Notes: generated from the letters alone by a model not told the origin. A stretch of 64,000 nt of DNA from B16-G9 sp964400655 (GCA_964400655.1 CAYNVN010000162.1:10660-74659); one strand, 5' to 3'. Counted from the stretch's first letter, positions 35,674 through 44,749 are shown. Numbers and translations: made by a program.

Positions 35674-36873
35674 ATGAAAAAAATATTTGTTTTAATGCTG
35701 GTTTCAATAATGATTACCGGTGGACTTTATGCACAAAAAAATAAACGTACAAGTGCATATAACTACAATAAAGAGTTTGATAATTCAATTGAAATGTTCA
35801 AACTTAAGCACGACAAAAAAAGTCTTGCCAAAGCAAAAGAGTCGTTAAATCTTGCAAAAGAGAATATTGAACCGACCATTACCCACGAAAAAACCATGAA
35901 CGACCCCAAAACATGGTTGTATCGCGGAATTATTTATTACAACATCGCACATTTACCTTTGGATGCCGACAGCGCAGGCAAAATGGATACAGAAGCTGCC
36001 AAAATAGCATTTGAATCGTTGAATAAAGCCAAAGAACTGGATGCTAAAAATAGATACAAAACCGATATCGATCTTTTCTTACAGAATCTTTATACATTAT
36101 ATTTCAGTTCCGGAGCATCTAACTACAACGATAAAAATTATGAAGATGCAAAAAACAACCTGATTGCCGCCTTTAAAGTACAGGAAGCAAGAGGTGTTTT
36201 TGATACCACGGCCGCCTATTATGCAGGCGTTACAAGCCTTATGGATAAAGATGCCGACGGCACCATTGAATACATGAAAAAATGTAGCGAAGTCGATTAT
36301 AACAACCCTCAGGTTTATATTTTCTGGAGCCAGGCCTGGAAAATAAAAGGTGATACTACACAGGCTTTAAACGTTCTAAAAGATGGCAGAACCAAATATC
36401 CTGAAGAATTATCCATTTTAAAAGAGGAGGCTCAAACATATCTTGAAAAAGGAGAGAACAAAAAACTCATTGAAAGCCTGCTTAAAGCAATTGAAAAAGA
36501 ACCGGATAATGCCAATATGCTTTTCCTTTTGGCTCAGGCATATTCCAATGAAGGCGATGATGTAAACGCTGAAGTTTATTATAAAAAATCATTAGAGGTT
36601 AAACCCGACTTTTTCGAAGCTTATTACAACATAGCCGCTATTTACAACAATAAAGCTTCAGCACTTATTAAAGAAGCCAATGAATTACCTTTGGAAGAAT
36701 CGGAAAAGTATAATAAACTCATTGGTGAAGCCGATGGTTTTTTGAAACAGGCATTGCCCTGGCTTGAAAAATCATACGAACTTAAACCCGATGATGTTTA
36801 TACCAAACATGCTTTAAAAGAGGCTTACACTCGTTTAAAAATGTACGAAAAAGCCAAAGCACTCAACGATTAA
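35674..36873 (+). CDS. Exported tetratricopeptide repeat protein
   Basis: This 399-residue protein has a signal peptide (1-21, ending GGLYAQ) followed by helical TPR-like repeats throughout, clearest in the second half (KAIEKEPDNANMLFLLAQAYSNEGD, SLEVKPDFFEAYYNIAAIYNN, SYELKPDDVYTKHALKEAYTRLK). TPR arrays mediate protein-protein contacts; a periplasmic scaffold is likely, with no catalytic motif visible. It follows gyrA by 80 bases but has its own -7 box and a hairpin terminator after it. Confidence 0.85.
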   Translation: MKKIFVLMLVSIMITGGLYAQKNKRTSAYNYNKEFDNSIEMFKLKHDKKSLAKAKESLNLAKENIEPTITHEKTMNDPKTWLYRGIIYYNIAHLPLDADSAGKMDTEAAKIAFESLNKAKELDAKNRYKTDIDLFLQNLYTLYFSSGASNYNDKNYEDAKNNLIAAFKVQEARGVFDTTAAYYAGVTSLMDKDADGTIEYMKKCSEVDYNNPQVYIFWSQAWKIKGDTTQALNVLKDGRTKYPEELSILKEEAQTYLEKGENKKLIESLLKAIEKEPDNANMLFLLAQAYSNEGDDVNAEVYYKKSLEVKPDFFEAYYNIAAIYNNKASALIKEANELPLEESEKYNKLIGEADGFLKQALPWLEKSYELKPDDVYTKHALKEAYTRLKMYEKAKALND

Positions 36874-36902
36874 ATTTAACCGTCAAGGACTATTTAATAA
36901 AG

Positions 36903-36930
36903 GAGGGGACAAAACATTTTGTTCCCTCTT
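36903..36930 (+). terminator. Stem-loop terminator after the TPR gene
   Basis: The arms GAGGGGACAAAA (36903-36914) and TTTTGTTCCCTC (36917-36928) pair over up to 12 bp with one G-U, followed by TTGTTTATA. It starts 30 bases after the stop codon. Confidence 0.7.
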
Positions 36931-37022
36931 GTTTATACATTTATATTTAACATAATATTAATTATAGGACATTATCATATGGGGTATATAACAATAACCT
37001 GAACACTGTTTTGTTTAATGAC

Positions 37023-37030
37023 TATTTTTG
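37023..37030 (+). promoter_or_regulatory. -7 element before the 159-residue membrane protein gene
   Basis: TATTTTTG matches TAnnTTTG 23 bases before a TTG start at 37053. It supports the use of that start. No -33 TTG at the right distance. Confidence 0.45.
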
Positions 37031-37052
37031 CAAAAAAAAATAAAACCTCAAA

Positions 37053-37532
37053 TTGGAAGATACACTTGGTTACATAATCGTATTCGGATTAATAATTGTT
37101 TTTACACTTATCTATTTTTCAAAAAAAGAAAATGAAAAACTATTTTCCCTTACAAAAAAGCTTTATTCATTCGGGTCGTTTGATGTACTAATCAAAAAAA
37201 AAGGTTCCGATATCGAACATATAATCTTAAAAACCGAAACTTTCGGGCAATCGTTTAATCAACCTTCGGAAATTATTTTGGAAATACCTTTTAATGAAAA
37301 CAATAAAACCAAAACAGTTATAAAATTACCGGCTAATATCATTTACTCACAATCAGTTAACGAGTATCATATAAATTACAAGGACTTTTCAATATTTATG
37401 GAACATCACCGTAAACAACACCAACCGTTCAGGTTTGTGATAATTTTTCATAACAACAAAATGAAGTCGGGCTACATTGCTTTTAATAAATACGGAAAAA
37501 TATACATACCCGACAGCGGCCGCTACAATTAA
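37053..37532 (+). CDS. Small single-pass membrane protein of unknown function
   Basis: I do not recognise this 159-residue protein. Residues about 6-24 (GYIIVFGLIIVFTLIYF) form a single N-terminal transmembrane helix; the rest is a beta-rich soluble domain with many Lys, Asn and Ile residues, ending in GKIYIPDSGRYN. The start is a TTG, chosen because it follows a -7 box with a 22-base leader and gives the full transmembrane helix. Its base composition is slightly more A/T-rich than the housekeeping genes to the left. It stands alone just before the hybrid kinase that opens the EPS region. Confidence 0.6.
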   Translation: MEDTLGYIIVFGLIIVFTLIYFSKKENEKLFSLTKKLYSFGSFDVLIKKKGSDIEHIILKTETFGQSFNQPSEIILEIPFNENNKTKTVIKLPANIIYSQSVNEYHINYKDFSIFMEHHRKQHQPFRFVIIFHNNKMKSGYIAFNKYGKIYIPDSGRYN

Positions 37533-37689
37533 TTATGAAACAACTTTTCCCACAATAGGAATTGTCATTACTTTCCGAACATCTTTATCGCTTTGTAATA
37601 TAACACATTAGACATTATGTAACTGAAATGGCGCAATTTTTGTTTTTGCCACCGATTAAAGTTATCTGTAACGAAATCCTGATATTCTG

Positions 37690-38937
37690 ATGATAAAATT
37701 TTTAAAATCGAGAGATGAAGAAACTATTAGTCTCAATAATAATGAGTTACTTAAGAAATACAGATTATTATCTGAAGAACTGGCACAACTCAAAAGAGAA
37801 AATAGTGAATTAAAACGGCAAAACGAAAAAGCTGCACTCTTCAAACGTGAATTTCTCGGTAATATCAGCCATGAAATCAAAACCCCATTCTATGGTATCC
37901 TGAATTCGGTTTCTCTATTAAAGAATATCAAAAATCTTTCACCAGACGACAATTTCAACCTCAAAATTATTGAACAAAACAGTCAATATCTTTTAACTGT
38001 TTTTAACGATATTCTTGACTACTATAGTATTGATAATAATGGCATTAAACTTGAAAATGTCAATTTCAGTTTAAAGAGCGAAATCACACCTCTTCTGGAA
38101 TATTACAGAAAAAGATCATTGGAAAAAGGACTTGAATTTAAGGTAGAATTAAGCAGAAATATTCCGGGTTACTTAAAAGGTGACCCTTTACGCATAAAAC
38201 AAATTATTCACCAACTACTTTCCAATTCAATAAAATATACCGAAGAGGGCTCCATAAGCATTAAAATAAATGCCTATATCATCGATCATCAAACCTTCGA
38301 CATAAGCATCTCGGTTACCGATACCGGAACAGGTATCGACGAAGAACGCAAAATAAAAATGTGGCAAATGTTTTCTTTTGCCGGAGAAGATACCGACGAT
38401 TCATCTTACGGTATCGGAATCGGTTTATCGCTGATAAAAAAGCTGGTTGAATTAATGAATGGCAAAATTACCGTTGATTCCAAAAAGGGAATTGGCAGTA
38501 CCTTTATGATTTCCATACCCTTACGTATAGGAGTTTCCGACAGCAAAGAACTATATAAAAACATTTTACTGGTGGAAGACAACATTATCAATCAGAAACT
38601 TACCAAAGCCATATTGGAGCGACAGGGATTTAATGTTGACACCGCCTCCAACGGCAGGATTGGCGTGGAAAAATATCGACAAAACAACTACGACCTGATT
38701 TTAATGGATATACAAATGCCGGTAATGGACGGTTATGAATCATCCCGTAAAATCAGAGAATACGAAAAACTTAACCCTTTAAAAAAACCGGTAACCATTG
38801 TAGCCGTTTCGGCAAATTCAGATAAAAATAACCGGCCCCGTTTAAACGAAGCCGGTATCGACTATTTCATCAATAAACCCTTTAATATTGAAAAATTTTC
38901 AATGCTGCTAAATGATATGGAGGGCAGAAAAAGATAG
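37690..38937 (+). CDS. Sensorless hybrid histidine kinase
   Basis: The 415-residue protein has a short N-terminal coiled coil (about 10-50), a HisKA domain with His61 in SHEIKTPF, an HATPase domain with N-box LLSNSIKYT, DTGTGI and GIGIGLSL, and a C-terminal receiver with phospho-acceptor Asp340 (LILMDIQMP) and Lys in NKPF. All catalytic residues are intact. There is no transmembrane, PAS or other sensor domain, so input must come from a partner or through the coiled coil. It lies upstream of a lone receiver and the EPS locus and probably regulates it; that link is from position only. Confidence 0.9.
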   Translation: MIKFLKSRDEETISLNNNELLKKYRLLSEELAQLKRENSELKRQNEKAALFKREFLGNISHEIKTPFYGILNSVSLLKNIKNLSPDDNFNLKIIEQNSQYLLTVFNDILDYYSIDNNGIKLENVNFSLKSEITPLLEYYRKRSLEKGLEFKVELSRNIPGYLKGDPLRIKQIIHQLLSNSIKYTEEGSISIKINAYIIDHQTFDISISVTDTGTGIDEERKIKMWQMFSFAGEDTDDSSYGIGIGLSLIKKLVELMNGKITVDSKKGIGSTFMISIPLRIGVSDSKELYKNILLVEDNIINQKLTKAILERQGFNVDTASNGRIGVEKYRQNNYDLILMDIQMPVMDGYESSRKIREYEKLNPLKKPVTIVAVSANSDKNNRPRLNEAGIDYFINKPFNIEKFSMLLNDMEGRKR

Positions 38938-39181
38938 TCGTTTTTAGCAACGTTTATTTAATCTTTCAACAATTGTTAAATAACTATAATGATGAATTTT
39001 AATATAATTTTCGCTTCCCCTCCCCTTTTAATAATATCAGGTTTTTTTTCCTGTTATATGATTTTTCAGCCAATGGTATTCCTGATTGATAATTGTGCTG
39101 AAAGCCGCTTTAACAGGGTTTTTTAAACAACCCGTAATCGAATTTTGAAATTAAATATTTAGGTTTTTTGAGAATAATGGT

Positions 39182-39189
39182 TATTTTTG
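39182..39189 (+). promoter_or_regulatory. -7 element before the lone response regulator
   Basis: TATTTTTG matches TAnnTTTG 34 bases before the ATG at 39224. The rest of the 286-base gap (38938-39223) is A/T-rich with only weak inverted repeats (for example TCAGG/CCTG around 39038-39054) and no open reading frame. Confidence 0.5.
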
Positions 39190-39223
39190 TAAAGAATGAA
39201 ATTTTTATAGAAAAGAGTTTAAT

Positions 39224-39598
39224 ATGAAACGTACAATATTGGTGATTGATGACGAACAGAGCATCAGAATGTTATTGGAAAATTTTCTCGGAAAAGATTT
39301 TGAGGTAGTTACTAAAAACGATGGTCTGGAAGGTATCAAATATCTTGAAGAAGGTAACTTACCTGATTTAATAGTTGCTGATATTCAAATGCCGAATATG
39401 GACGGGTACGAATTTTTAGAAAATGCAAAAGCCAGCGGTTTTTTTAATCATATTCCTATTATTATGTTATCGGGTAACGAAAGCAGCCGGGAAAGAATAA
39501 AAAGTTTACGGCTCGGAGCTGACGACTACATGGTAAAACCTTTCAATCCCGAAGAGCTTTATCTGAGAATTAGAAATATTCTTGCACGTATTTCATAA
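39224..39598 (+). CDS. Stand-alone CheY-like response regulator
   Basis: This 124-residue protein is a single receiver domain with the acidic pocket DDE (residues about 7-9), phospho-acceptor Asp53 (IVADIQMP), the conserved Ser in MLSGNE and Lys in MVKPF. There is no output domain. It is 16 bases upstream of the sugar transferase gene and so is cotranscribed with the first EPS gene. It may relay phosphate from the hybrid kinase at 37690 or interact with the receiver-like domain of the next protein. Confidence 0.92.
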   Translation: MKRTILVIDDEQSIRMLLENFLGKDFEVVTKNDGLEGIKYLEEGNLPDLIVADIQMPNMDGYEFLENAKASGFFNHIPIIMLSGNESSRERIKSLRLGADDYMVKPFNPEELYLRIRNILARIS

Positions 39599-39614
39599 TT
39601 AAAGAAAACCTGCT

Positions 39615-40808
39615 ATGGCAATAAAACTACTCTATATTGGAAGTTGGCCCGATTTAATAAATGAACTTAATAAACGAAATGACCTTTTTGAGCTGACTGT
39701 TGTTGCAAACGGTGTTAAAACCCAGGATTTACTAAAAAAAGGCATACGGTTCGACGGCATCCTGTGCGAGGCTATTTTGCCGGGCATGAATGGCTTGTCA
39801 ATCGCAAAAATGGTAAAAGGATACAACGGATACTCAAAAGTCCCCTTTATTATAATTAGTTTTGAAAAAGACATTCGACTGTTTAAAAAACTCTTTAAAG
39901 AAAAAGGTATAGTTGACGATTATTATGTTACACCTGTTGACGTTGAGCGTCTTGCCAAACGTTTCACTTTTTTAAAAAACTACTATCAAAAATATATTCA
40001 TAAACGTTCCATCGAAGGAGTATTTCAACGATATAAAATTCCTTTTATTAAAAGAGCATTCGATATTATTGTTTCTTTAACAGCCATTTTAATACTGTTA
40101 CCCGTTTTTATTTTGGTGGCCATTGCCATTAAACTCGAATCGAAGGGAGGCATTATCTATAAATCAAAACGGGTAGGAACAGGTTATAAAATATTTGATT
40201 TTTATAAATTCAGGTCGATGTACACAGGTGCCGATGCCCAGTTAAAAGAGCTGGAACATCTAAATAAATACAATGCCGCCAAAAAAGAAGCTGAAGAAAA
40301 AAGCGAAAAAAGTTTTAATACCGATTGCCCGAGGTGTAAAGAACTGCCCAAAGGTCAACACTGTTCACCACTTTTATTTATCGACGGAAAATATATATGC
40401 GAATATTGGTACAAATCACAAAAGAAAAACATGGAAGGATCTACTTTTATAAAAATTAAAGACGATCCGAGAATTACCAAAGTAGGCAGGTTTATCCGAA
40501 ACACCAGTATTGACGAATTACCCCAGCTTTTTAATGTATTAAAGGGCGATATGTCGATTGTTGGAAACCGTCCCCTCCCGCTTTACGAAGCCGAATTATT
40601 AACATCCGACGACTGGAGTGCCCGTTTTATGGGGCCGGCCGGCATTACGGGACTATGGCAGGTTGAGTTAAGAAGCAAAAAAGGCGAAATGTCAGAAGAA
40701 GAACGAAAATCACTTGATAATGAATACTCTAAAAACTACTCGTTTTGGGGCGATATAAAATTGATATTACGTACCATTCCGGCTTTATTACAAAAAGAAA
40801 CTGTATAA
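39615..40808 (+). CDS. Initiating polyprenyl-phosphate sugar-phosphate transferase with N-terminal degenerate receiver domain
   Basis: Residues about 1-125 fold-match a receiver domain, but the phospho-acceptor position carries Glu52 (GILCEAILPGMNG). After a linker, residues about 150-397 form a WcaJ/PglC-type transferase with one hydrophobic hairpin (RAFDIIVSLTAILILLPVFI), the KSKRVG and FYKFRSM motifs, TSIDELPQL and the SIVGNRPLP signature. This enzyme puts the first sugar-1-phosphate on undecaprenyl phosphate. A four-cysteine insertion (CPRC, QHC, YIC; about residues 238-262) interrupts the catalytic domain. Start is ATG, 16 bases after the response regulator gene. Confidence 0.9.
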   Translation: MAIKLLYIGSWPDLINELNKRNDLFELTVVANGVKTQDLLKKGIRFDGILCEAILPGMNGLSIAKMVKGYNGYSKVPFIIISFEKDIRLFKKLFKEKGIVDDYYVTPVDVERLAKRFTFLKNYYQKYIHKRSIEGVFQRYKIPFIKRAFDIIVSLTAILILLPVFILVAIAIKLESKGGIIYKSKRVGTGYKIFDFYKFRSMYTGADAQLKELEHLNKYNAAKKEAEEKSEKSFNTDCPRCKELPKGQHCSPLLFIDGKYICEYWYKSQKKNMEGSTFIKIKDDPRITKVGRFIRNTSIDELPQLFNVLKGDMSIVGNRPLPLYEAELLTSDDWSARFMGPAGITGLWQVELRSKKGEMSEEERKSLDNEYSKNYSFWGDIKLILRTIPALLQKETV

Positions 40809-40925
40809 AATATACTGTCAAATATGTTTATAAATGTTTTAATAAATAATTGTTGCAATAAGTCCGTTAATTAAAAAAAATTGTAATTTGCATTTTGATA
40901 GAAAGCTTAACCGGTAAGGAATTAA

Positions 40926-41750
40926 ATGAGAAATAAACCTGTTTTAAATATAAACATTCTTCAATACGGAATAAGTTACTTTTTAGTGGCAGCTTTGGTA
41001 TTTTCTATTCCCGATTATACTATAGCCCAATCAAATAAAGCTTATAACAACAGCAGTATTGCTATCGACAGCAGTAAACTTTTTAATCCGCTGGTTGACG
41101 ATATCAGGGACAAAATACCTCCGCTGCGTGTACTGATCGATTCTGCAGCCGCCAACTCCCCTTCCCTGCAATATGAAGAATTAAAAGCACAATATTATCA
41201 TTACGAACAGTTGACCGTTCAACGACAATGGCTCGAACATTTTAGCTTAAACTTTGATGCCAACTTCGGAAACTGGGAGTTTTACGATAAAGATGAAATC
41301 AATAAAATTGACAGATATTACTGGTCGGGGTCAATCAGAGATAATATTGCCGTAGGTTTTTATATCCGGTTTCCGCTGGCCACCCTCTTCGACAGAAGAA
41401 ACAGAATTAAAAAACAGATGAAGTGGATTGAAATTTCATTAACCCAGCGTGAGATAAACAAACGCTTCTTAGTACAGGAAGTCATCAGAATTTACAACGA
41501 TATGGTTCAATATCAAAAGTATATCAGAATTTACGAAGATTATGAGAACTTTACCATGATGCAAATGCAGATGGCTCAAAATGAATTTCTTAACGGTGAG
41601 ATTTCAACGGCTGAATATGCACGATTGAAAGAGATTCAAACCAGAGGATCCGTTAACTTTGAACAGGCAGTTTCCGAATTCAACAAAAACTATCAGATGT
41701 TGGAAGTTGTTACGGGTATGAGATTTAATCTTATCAACGTTTTGCGATAA
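40926..41750 (+). CDS. Half-length TolC-family outer-membrane protein
   Basis: The 274-residue product has a signal peptide (about 1-35, ending YTIAQ) and one set of long helices plus short beta segments typical of an outer membrane efflux protein (LIDSAAANSPSLQYEELKAQ ... VGFYIRFPLATLFDRRNRIKK ... FLVQEVIRIYNDMVQYQKY). TolC proteins are about 430-480 residues with two such repeats; only one is present here, yet the reading frame has a normal end. It lies 14 bases upstream of the Wzc-like gene and occupies the place where wza usually lies. A role as the outer-membrane part of polysaccharide export is inferred from that position. Confidence 0.72.
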   Translation: MRNKPVLNINILQYGISYFLVAALVFSIPDYTIAQSNKAYNNSSIAIDSSKLFNPLVDDIRDKIPPLRVLIDSAAANSPSLQYEELKAQYYHYEQLTVQRQWLEHFSLNFDANFGNWEFYDKDEINKIDRYYWSGSIRDNIAVGFYIRFPLATLFDRRNRIKKQMKWIEISLTQREINKRFLVQEVIRIYNDMVQYQKYIRIYEDYENFTMMQMQMAQNEFLNGEISTAEYARLKEIQTRGSVNFEQAVSEFNKNYQMLEVVTGMRFNLINVLR

Positions 41751-41764
41751 TTAATCAAAAATAA

Positions 41765-44743
41765 ATGGACATAGGACACTTCATACAACTATTAAAAAGA
41801 AACCTGGTTTTACTTATTGTAATTCCACTTTTGCTTGCATTTGTGGTTTATTATTTTACCCGTAACCAGCCCAAGTCCTACGAGTCGGAAACCATCATCT
41901 ATACCGGTATCACAACCGGTTATTCCATCGAGTCAACCTCGCAGCGCCCCACCGACTATTTTAGCGTAAGCGCCCAGTTCGACAACTTACTTAACCTGCT
42001 CAAAGCCCGTCAAACCGTTGTTGAAACATCCATAAGATTACTGGCTCAGGATTTATGCCTCGAACAACCTGTTCCTCAATATATCTCGGTTGAAAATTAT
42101 AATAAACTACAAAGTTTTACACCTAAATATGTTAAAGACCTTGTAGTTAAAAATAATAAAACCGGTATTCAAAGACAACGTGAAGAAGAGGTTCGGAAAT
42201 TGCAAAAAGAGATACATGCCCTTGAAAAAGAGATATCAAAAAGAAAAAATAAAGTAATTGCCGAAACAACAACCAATTCCTCAACCAAAACCGTATCGCA
42301 TAACATCCGCGGAGTAGCCAAAACAAATGTTACTGCCACCAATGATAATCCCGAGTTTATCTATCATGTTGTGGCTCCCGGCGAAAACTTATCGCAAATT
42401 GCATCACAATACGGTGTCTCTTTGGGAGAATTGATGAGTATGAACGGGATTTCCGATCCGAATTCGGTTTCACAGGGACAATCCGTTATCGTTAAAAAAC
42501 TCAACGTTGAAACCGCTCCTGTGTATCACACGGTAAAAAAAGGAGAAACACTCTACTCCATTGCTAAAAAGTACGGTGTAAACATCAGTAAACTCAGAGA
42601 ATTAAACAACCTCTCCAACTGGTCGCTTACTCCAGGTCAGCGCATTGTTGTTGCCGAAGGGTTTAAAAACAGCACCAGTCAGTACGGTAACAGCCGTAAA
42701 GAGGTACTTTCCGACGAGACCCCGTACAACACCGCTTCGGGTACCACCCCCGTCCCCGTGCAAAGCAATTCGGATGTAAACAGTAACGAAGTTTACGACG
42801 AACTGCCTGCCGTTCCCGTTGAAGAAGATTTTAACAATAGTATATTGGAAAAAGATTACTTTGTTGCCGACCCCATAGTACCTCCCGGCGTTAAAAAATC
42901 CGATTACGAAAAAACCGTTAAAAATTTAACCAAATTTTATTCGTCAAACGATACCAATTTTATTTACGAACTACTGCACTACGGCGAAAACAAACACTAC
43001 AGCATCAGATCAATCAGCGAAATACAAATTTATCGTATCAACAACTCCGACCTTGTAAGACTGGTTTACCATTCCGACGATCCCGGTATTTGCATGCAAA
43101 CACTTAAAATACTTTCGCAGGTATTTATGAAAAACTACAAACTGCTTCGCGAAAACGAAACCGATCTTGTGGTTAAATATTTTGAAGAACAGGTAAGTTT
43201 TTCCGACAAAAGGTTACAAAAGGCCGAAGACAGACTGTTGCAGTTCAACAAAAAGAACAACATTATTAACTATTACGAGCAAAGTAAATACATTGCCGCC
43301 CAAAAAGAAGACCTGGAAGTATTTTATCAAAATGAGCAAATCCGTCTTTCCGGTTCAGCTGCTTCGCTCAACGAAATTGAAACCCACCTCACTGCACGCG
43401 ACAGCCTATACTTAAAAAGCGACGAAATAAATCAGCTTAAAAAAGAGTTGTCGGAAATCACCACAAAAATTATCTCCAACGCGCCTACCGAAGATTACGA
43501 CGAGCGAACTGCCGCTGCCATAGCAAAACTTAAACAGCGTCAGGCCGAATTACGAAACAAAATAAGGCTTTATGTCGATCAGCTTTATTTATACTCACAT
43601 TCCACTCAGGGCGTACCCATTAAAAACATGCTTGACGAATGGCTTAAAAACACCATTGATTATGTAGAAGCCAAAGCAGCACTGGTTGTATTGGCACGGC
43701 GTAAAATGGATTTTGTAAGAACCTATCAGAAATACGCACCGCTGGGTGCCATGCTGAAACGTATTGAAAGGGAAATAAAAGTAGCGGAACAATCGTATCT
43801 CGAGCTGCTCAGAAGTCTCAACCTTGCAAAAATGAAACAGCAAAACCTTGAGATGGCAACCAATATTAAAATTGTTGACCCGCCCTATTTCCCCATTTCG
43901 GCCATGCCGTCCAAAGCAAAATACCTTATTGTTGCCGCGTTCATGTTCGGACTGATCCTTATTATCTTTATTATACTTGTAATGGAGTATTTCGACTCGT
44001 CGATGAAAAATCCCAGCCGGGTTATAAAAGAAACCGAATTACGCCTTGCAGGTGCCTACCCGTTACTAAATACCGAAAATGATTCGTCGGAAGTAAGGCT
44101 CTTTGCCCGGCGACTGATCGATATTATGATACAGAATCTCAAAATGGGTCTTGGTAACAAAGAGAAAGAGCCCATGGTTGTCCTTTTAATTAGTACCCAA
44201 AATAATACAGGAAAAACACTGCTCGGCAAAAAAATTGTCAACCGGTTAAGAGAAATAGGTGATGCCGTATTATTTATGAACTACAGAACAGAGGACGACA
44301 ATGAATACAGAGATGAAGACTATAATTACTCGTATAGCTATAAAATAGAAGACAATTTTATTGACATAAAAGATTTTAACGAACTCATTAAAGAAAAAGC
44401 TTTAAGAAAAGAGAATAATAAATACAACTTTATTTTTATTGAATTACCATCTATTGTTTTCCACTCATTCCCCATTAATCTGATTCAAAAAGTCGATTTT
44501 GTTTTCTACGTACTTGAAGCAACCAGTAAAATGACAAAAGCCGACAGGCTGGCTCTTAATACTTTTAAAGAGATTAGCAGTGTTGAGCCGCAGGTACTGC
44601 TCAATAAAGTGGAATTATATGCCCTTGAAGAGTTACTTTCCGTTGTTCCTAAAAACAAAGACAATACCGTGGCTGAAAGGGTCAAATACGTAATATCTTA
44701 TCCCTTAAGGTACAAAACTGTTTTTAACAAGAAAAAAGAATAA
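41765..44743 (+). CDS. Wzz/Wzc-like polysaccharide co-polymerase with two LysM repeats
   Basis: This 992-residue inner-membrane protein has an N-terminal Wzz domain with TM1 (about 13-32), a coiled coil (about 130-165), two LysM repeats (about 198-247 and 252-297), more coiled coil (about 470-650), TM2 (about 720-742) and a cytoplasmic P-loop region. The Walker A-like segment STQNNTGKT (about 810-818) lacks the first glycine. No C-terminal tyrosine cluster exists, but a Tyr-rich stretch (YRDEDYNYSYSY) lies inside the kinase-like region. Wzc proteins control chain length and link to the outer-membrane exporter. LysM repeats bind peptidoglycan or N-acetylglucosamine polymers and are unexpected inside a Wzz periplasmic domain. 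Confidence 0.85.
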   Translation: MDIGHFIQLLKRNLVLLIVIPLLLAFVVYYFTRNQPKSYESETIIYTGITTGYSIESTSQRPTDYFSVSAQFDNLLNLLKARQTVVETSIRLLAQDLCLEQPVPQYISVENYNKLQSFTPKYVKDLVVKNNKTGIQRQREEEVRKLQKEIHALEKEISKRKNKVIAETTTNSSTKTVSHNIRGVAKTNVTATNDNPEFIYHVVAPGENLSQIASQYGVSLGELMSMNGISDPNSVSQGQSVIVKKLNVETAPVYHTVKKGETLYSIAKKYGVNISKLRELNNLSNWSLTPGQRIVVAEGFKNSTSQYGNSRKEVLSDETPYNTASGTTPVPVQSNSDVNSNEVYDELPAVPVEEDFNNSILEKDYFVADPIVPPGVKKSDYEKTVKNLTKFYSSNDTNFIYELLHYGENKHYSIRSISEIQIYRINNSDLVRLVYHSDDPGICMQTLKILSQVFMKNYKLLRENETDLVVKYFEEQVSFSDKRLQKAEDRLLQFNKKNNIINYYEQSKYIAAQKEDLEVFYQNEQIRLSGSAASLNEIETHLTARDSLYLKSDEINQLKKELSEITTKIISNAPTEDYDERTAAAIAKLKQRQAELRNKIRLYVDQLYLYSHSTQGVPIKNMLDEWLKNTIDYVEAKAALVVLARRKMDFVRTYQKYAPLGAMLKRIEREIKVAEQSYLELLRSLNLAKMKQQNLEMATNIKIVDPPYFPISAMPSKAKYLIVAAFMFGLILIIFIILVMEYFDSSMKNPSRVIKETELRLAGAYPLLNTENDSSEVRLFARRLIDIMIQNLKMGLGNKEKEPMVVLLISTQNNTGKTLLGKKIVNRLREIGDAVLFMNYRTEDDNEYRDEDYNYSYSYKIEDNFIDIKDFNELIKEKALRKENNKYNFIFIELPSIVFHSFPINLIQKVDFVFYVLEATSKMTKADRLALNTFKEISSVEPQVLLNKVELYALEELLSVVPKNKDNTVAERVKYVISYPLRYKTVFNKKKE

Positions 44744-44749
44744 GCAGTT

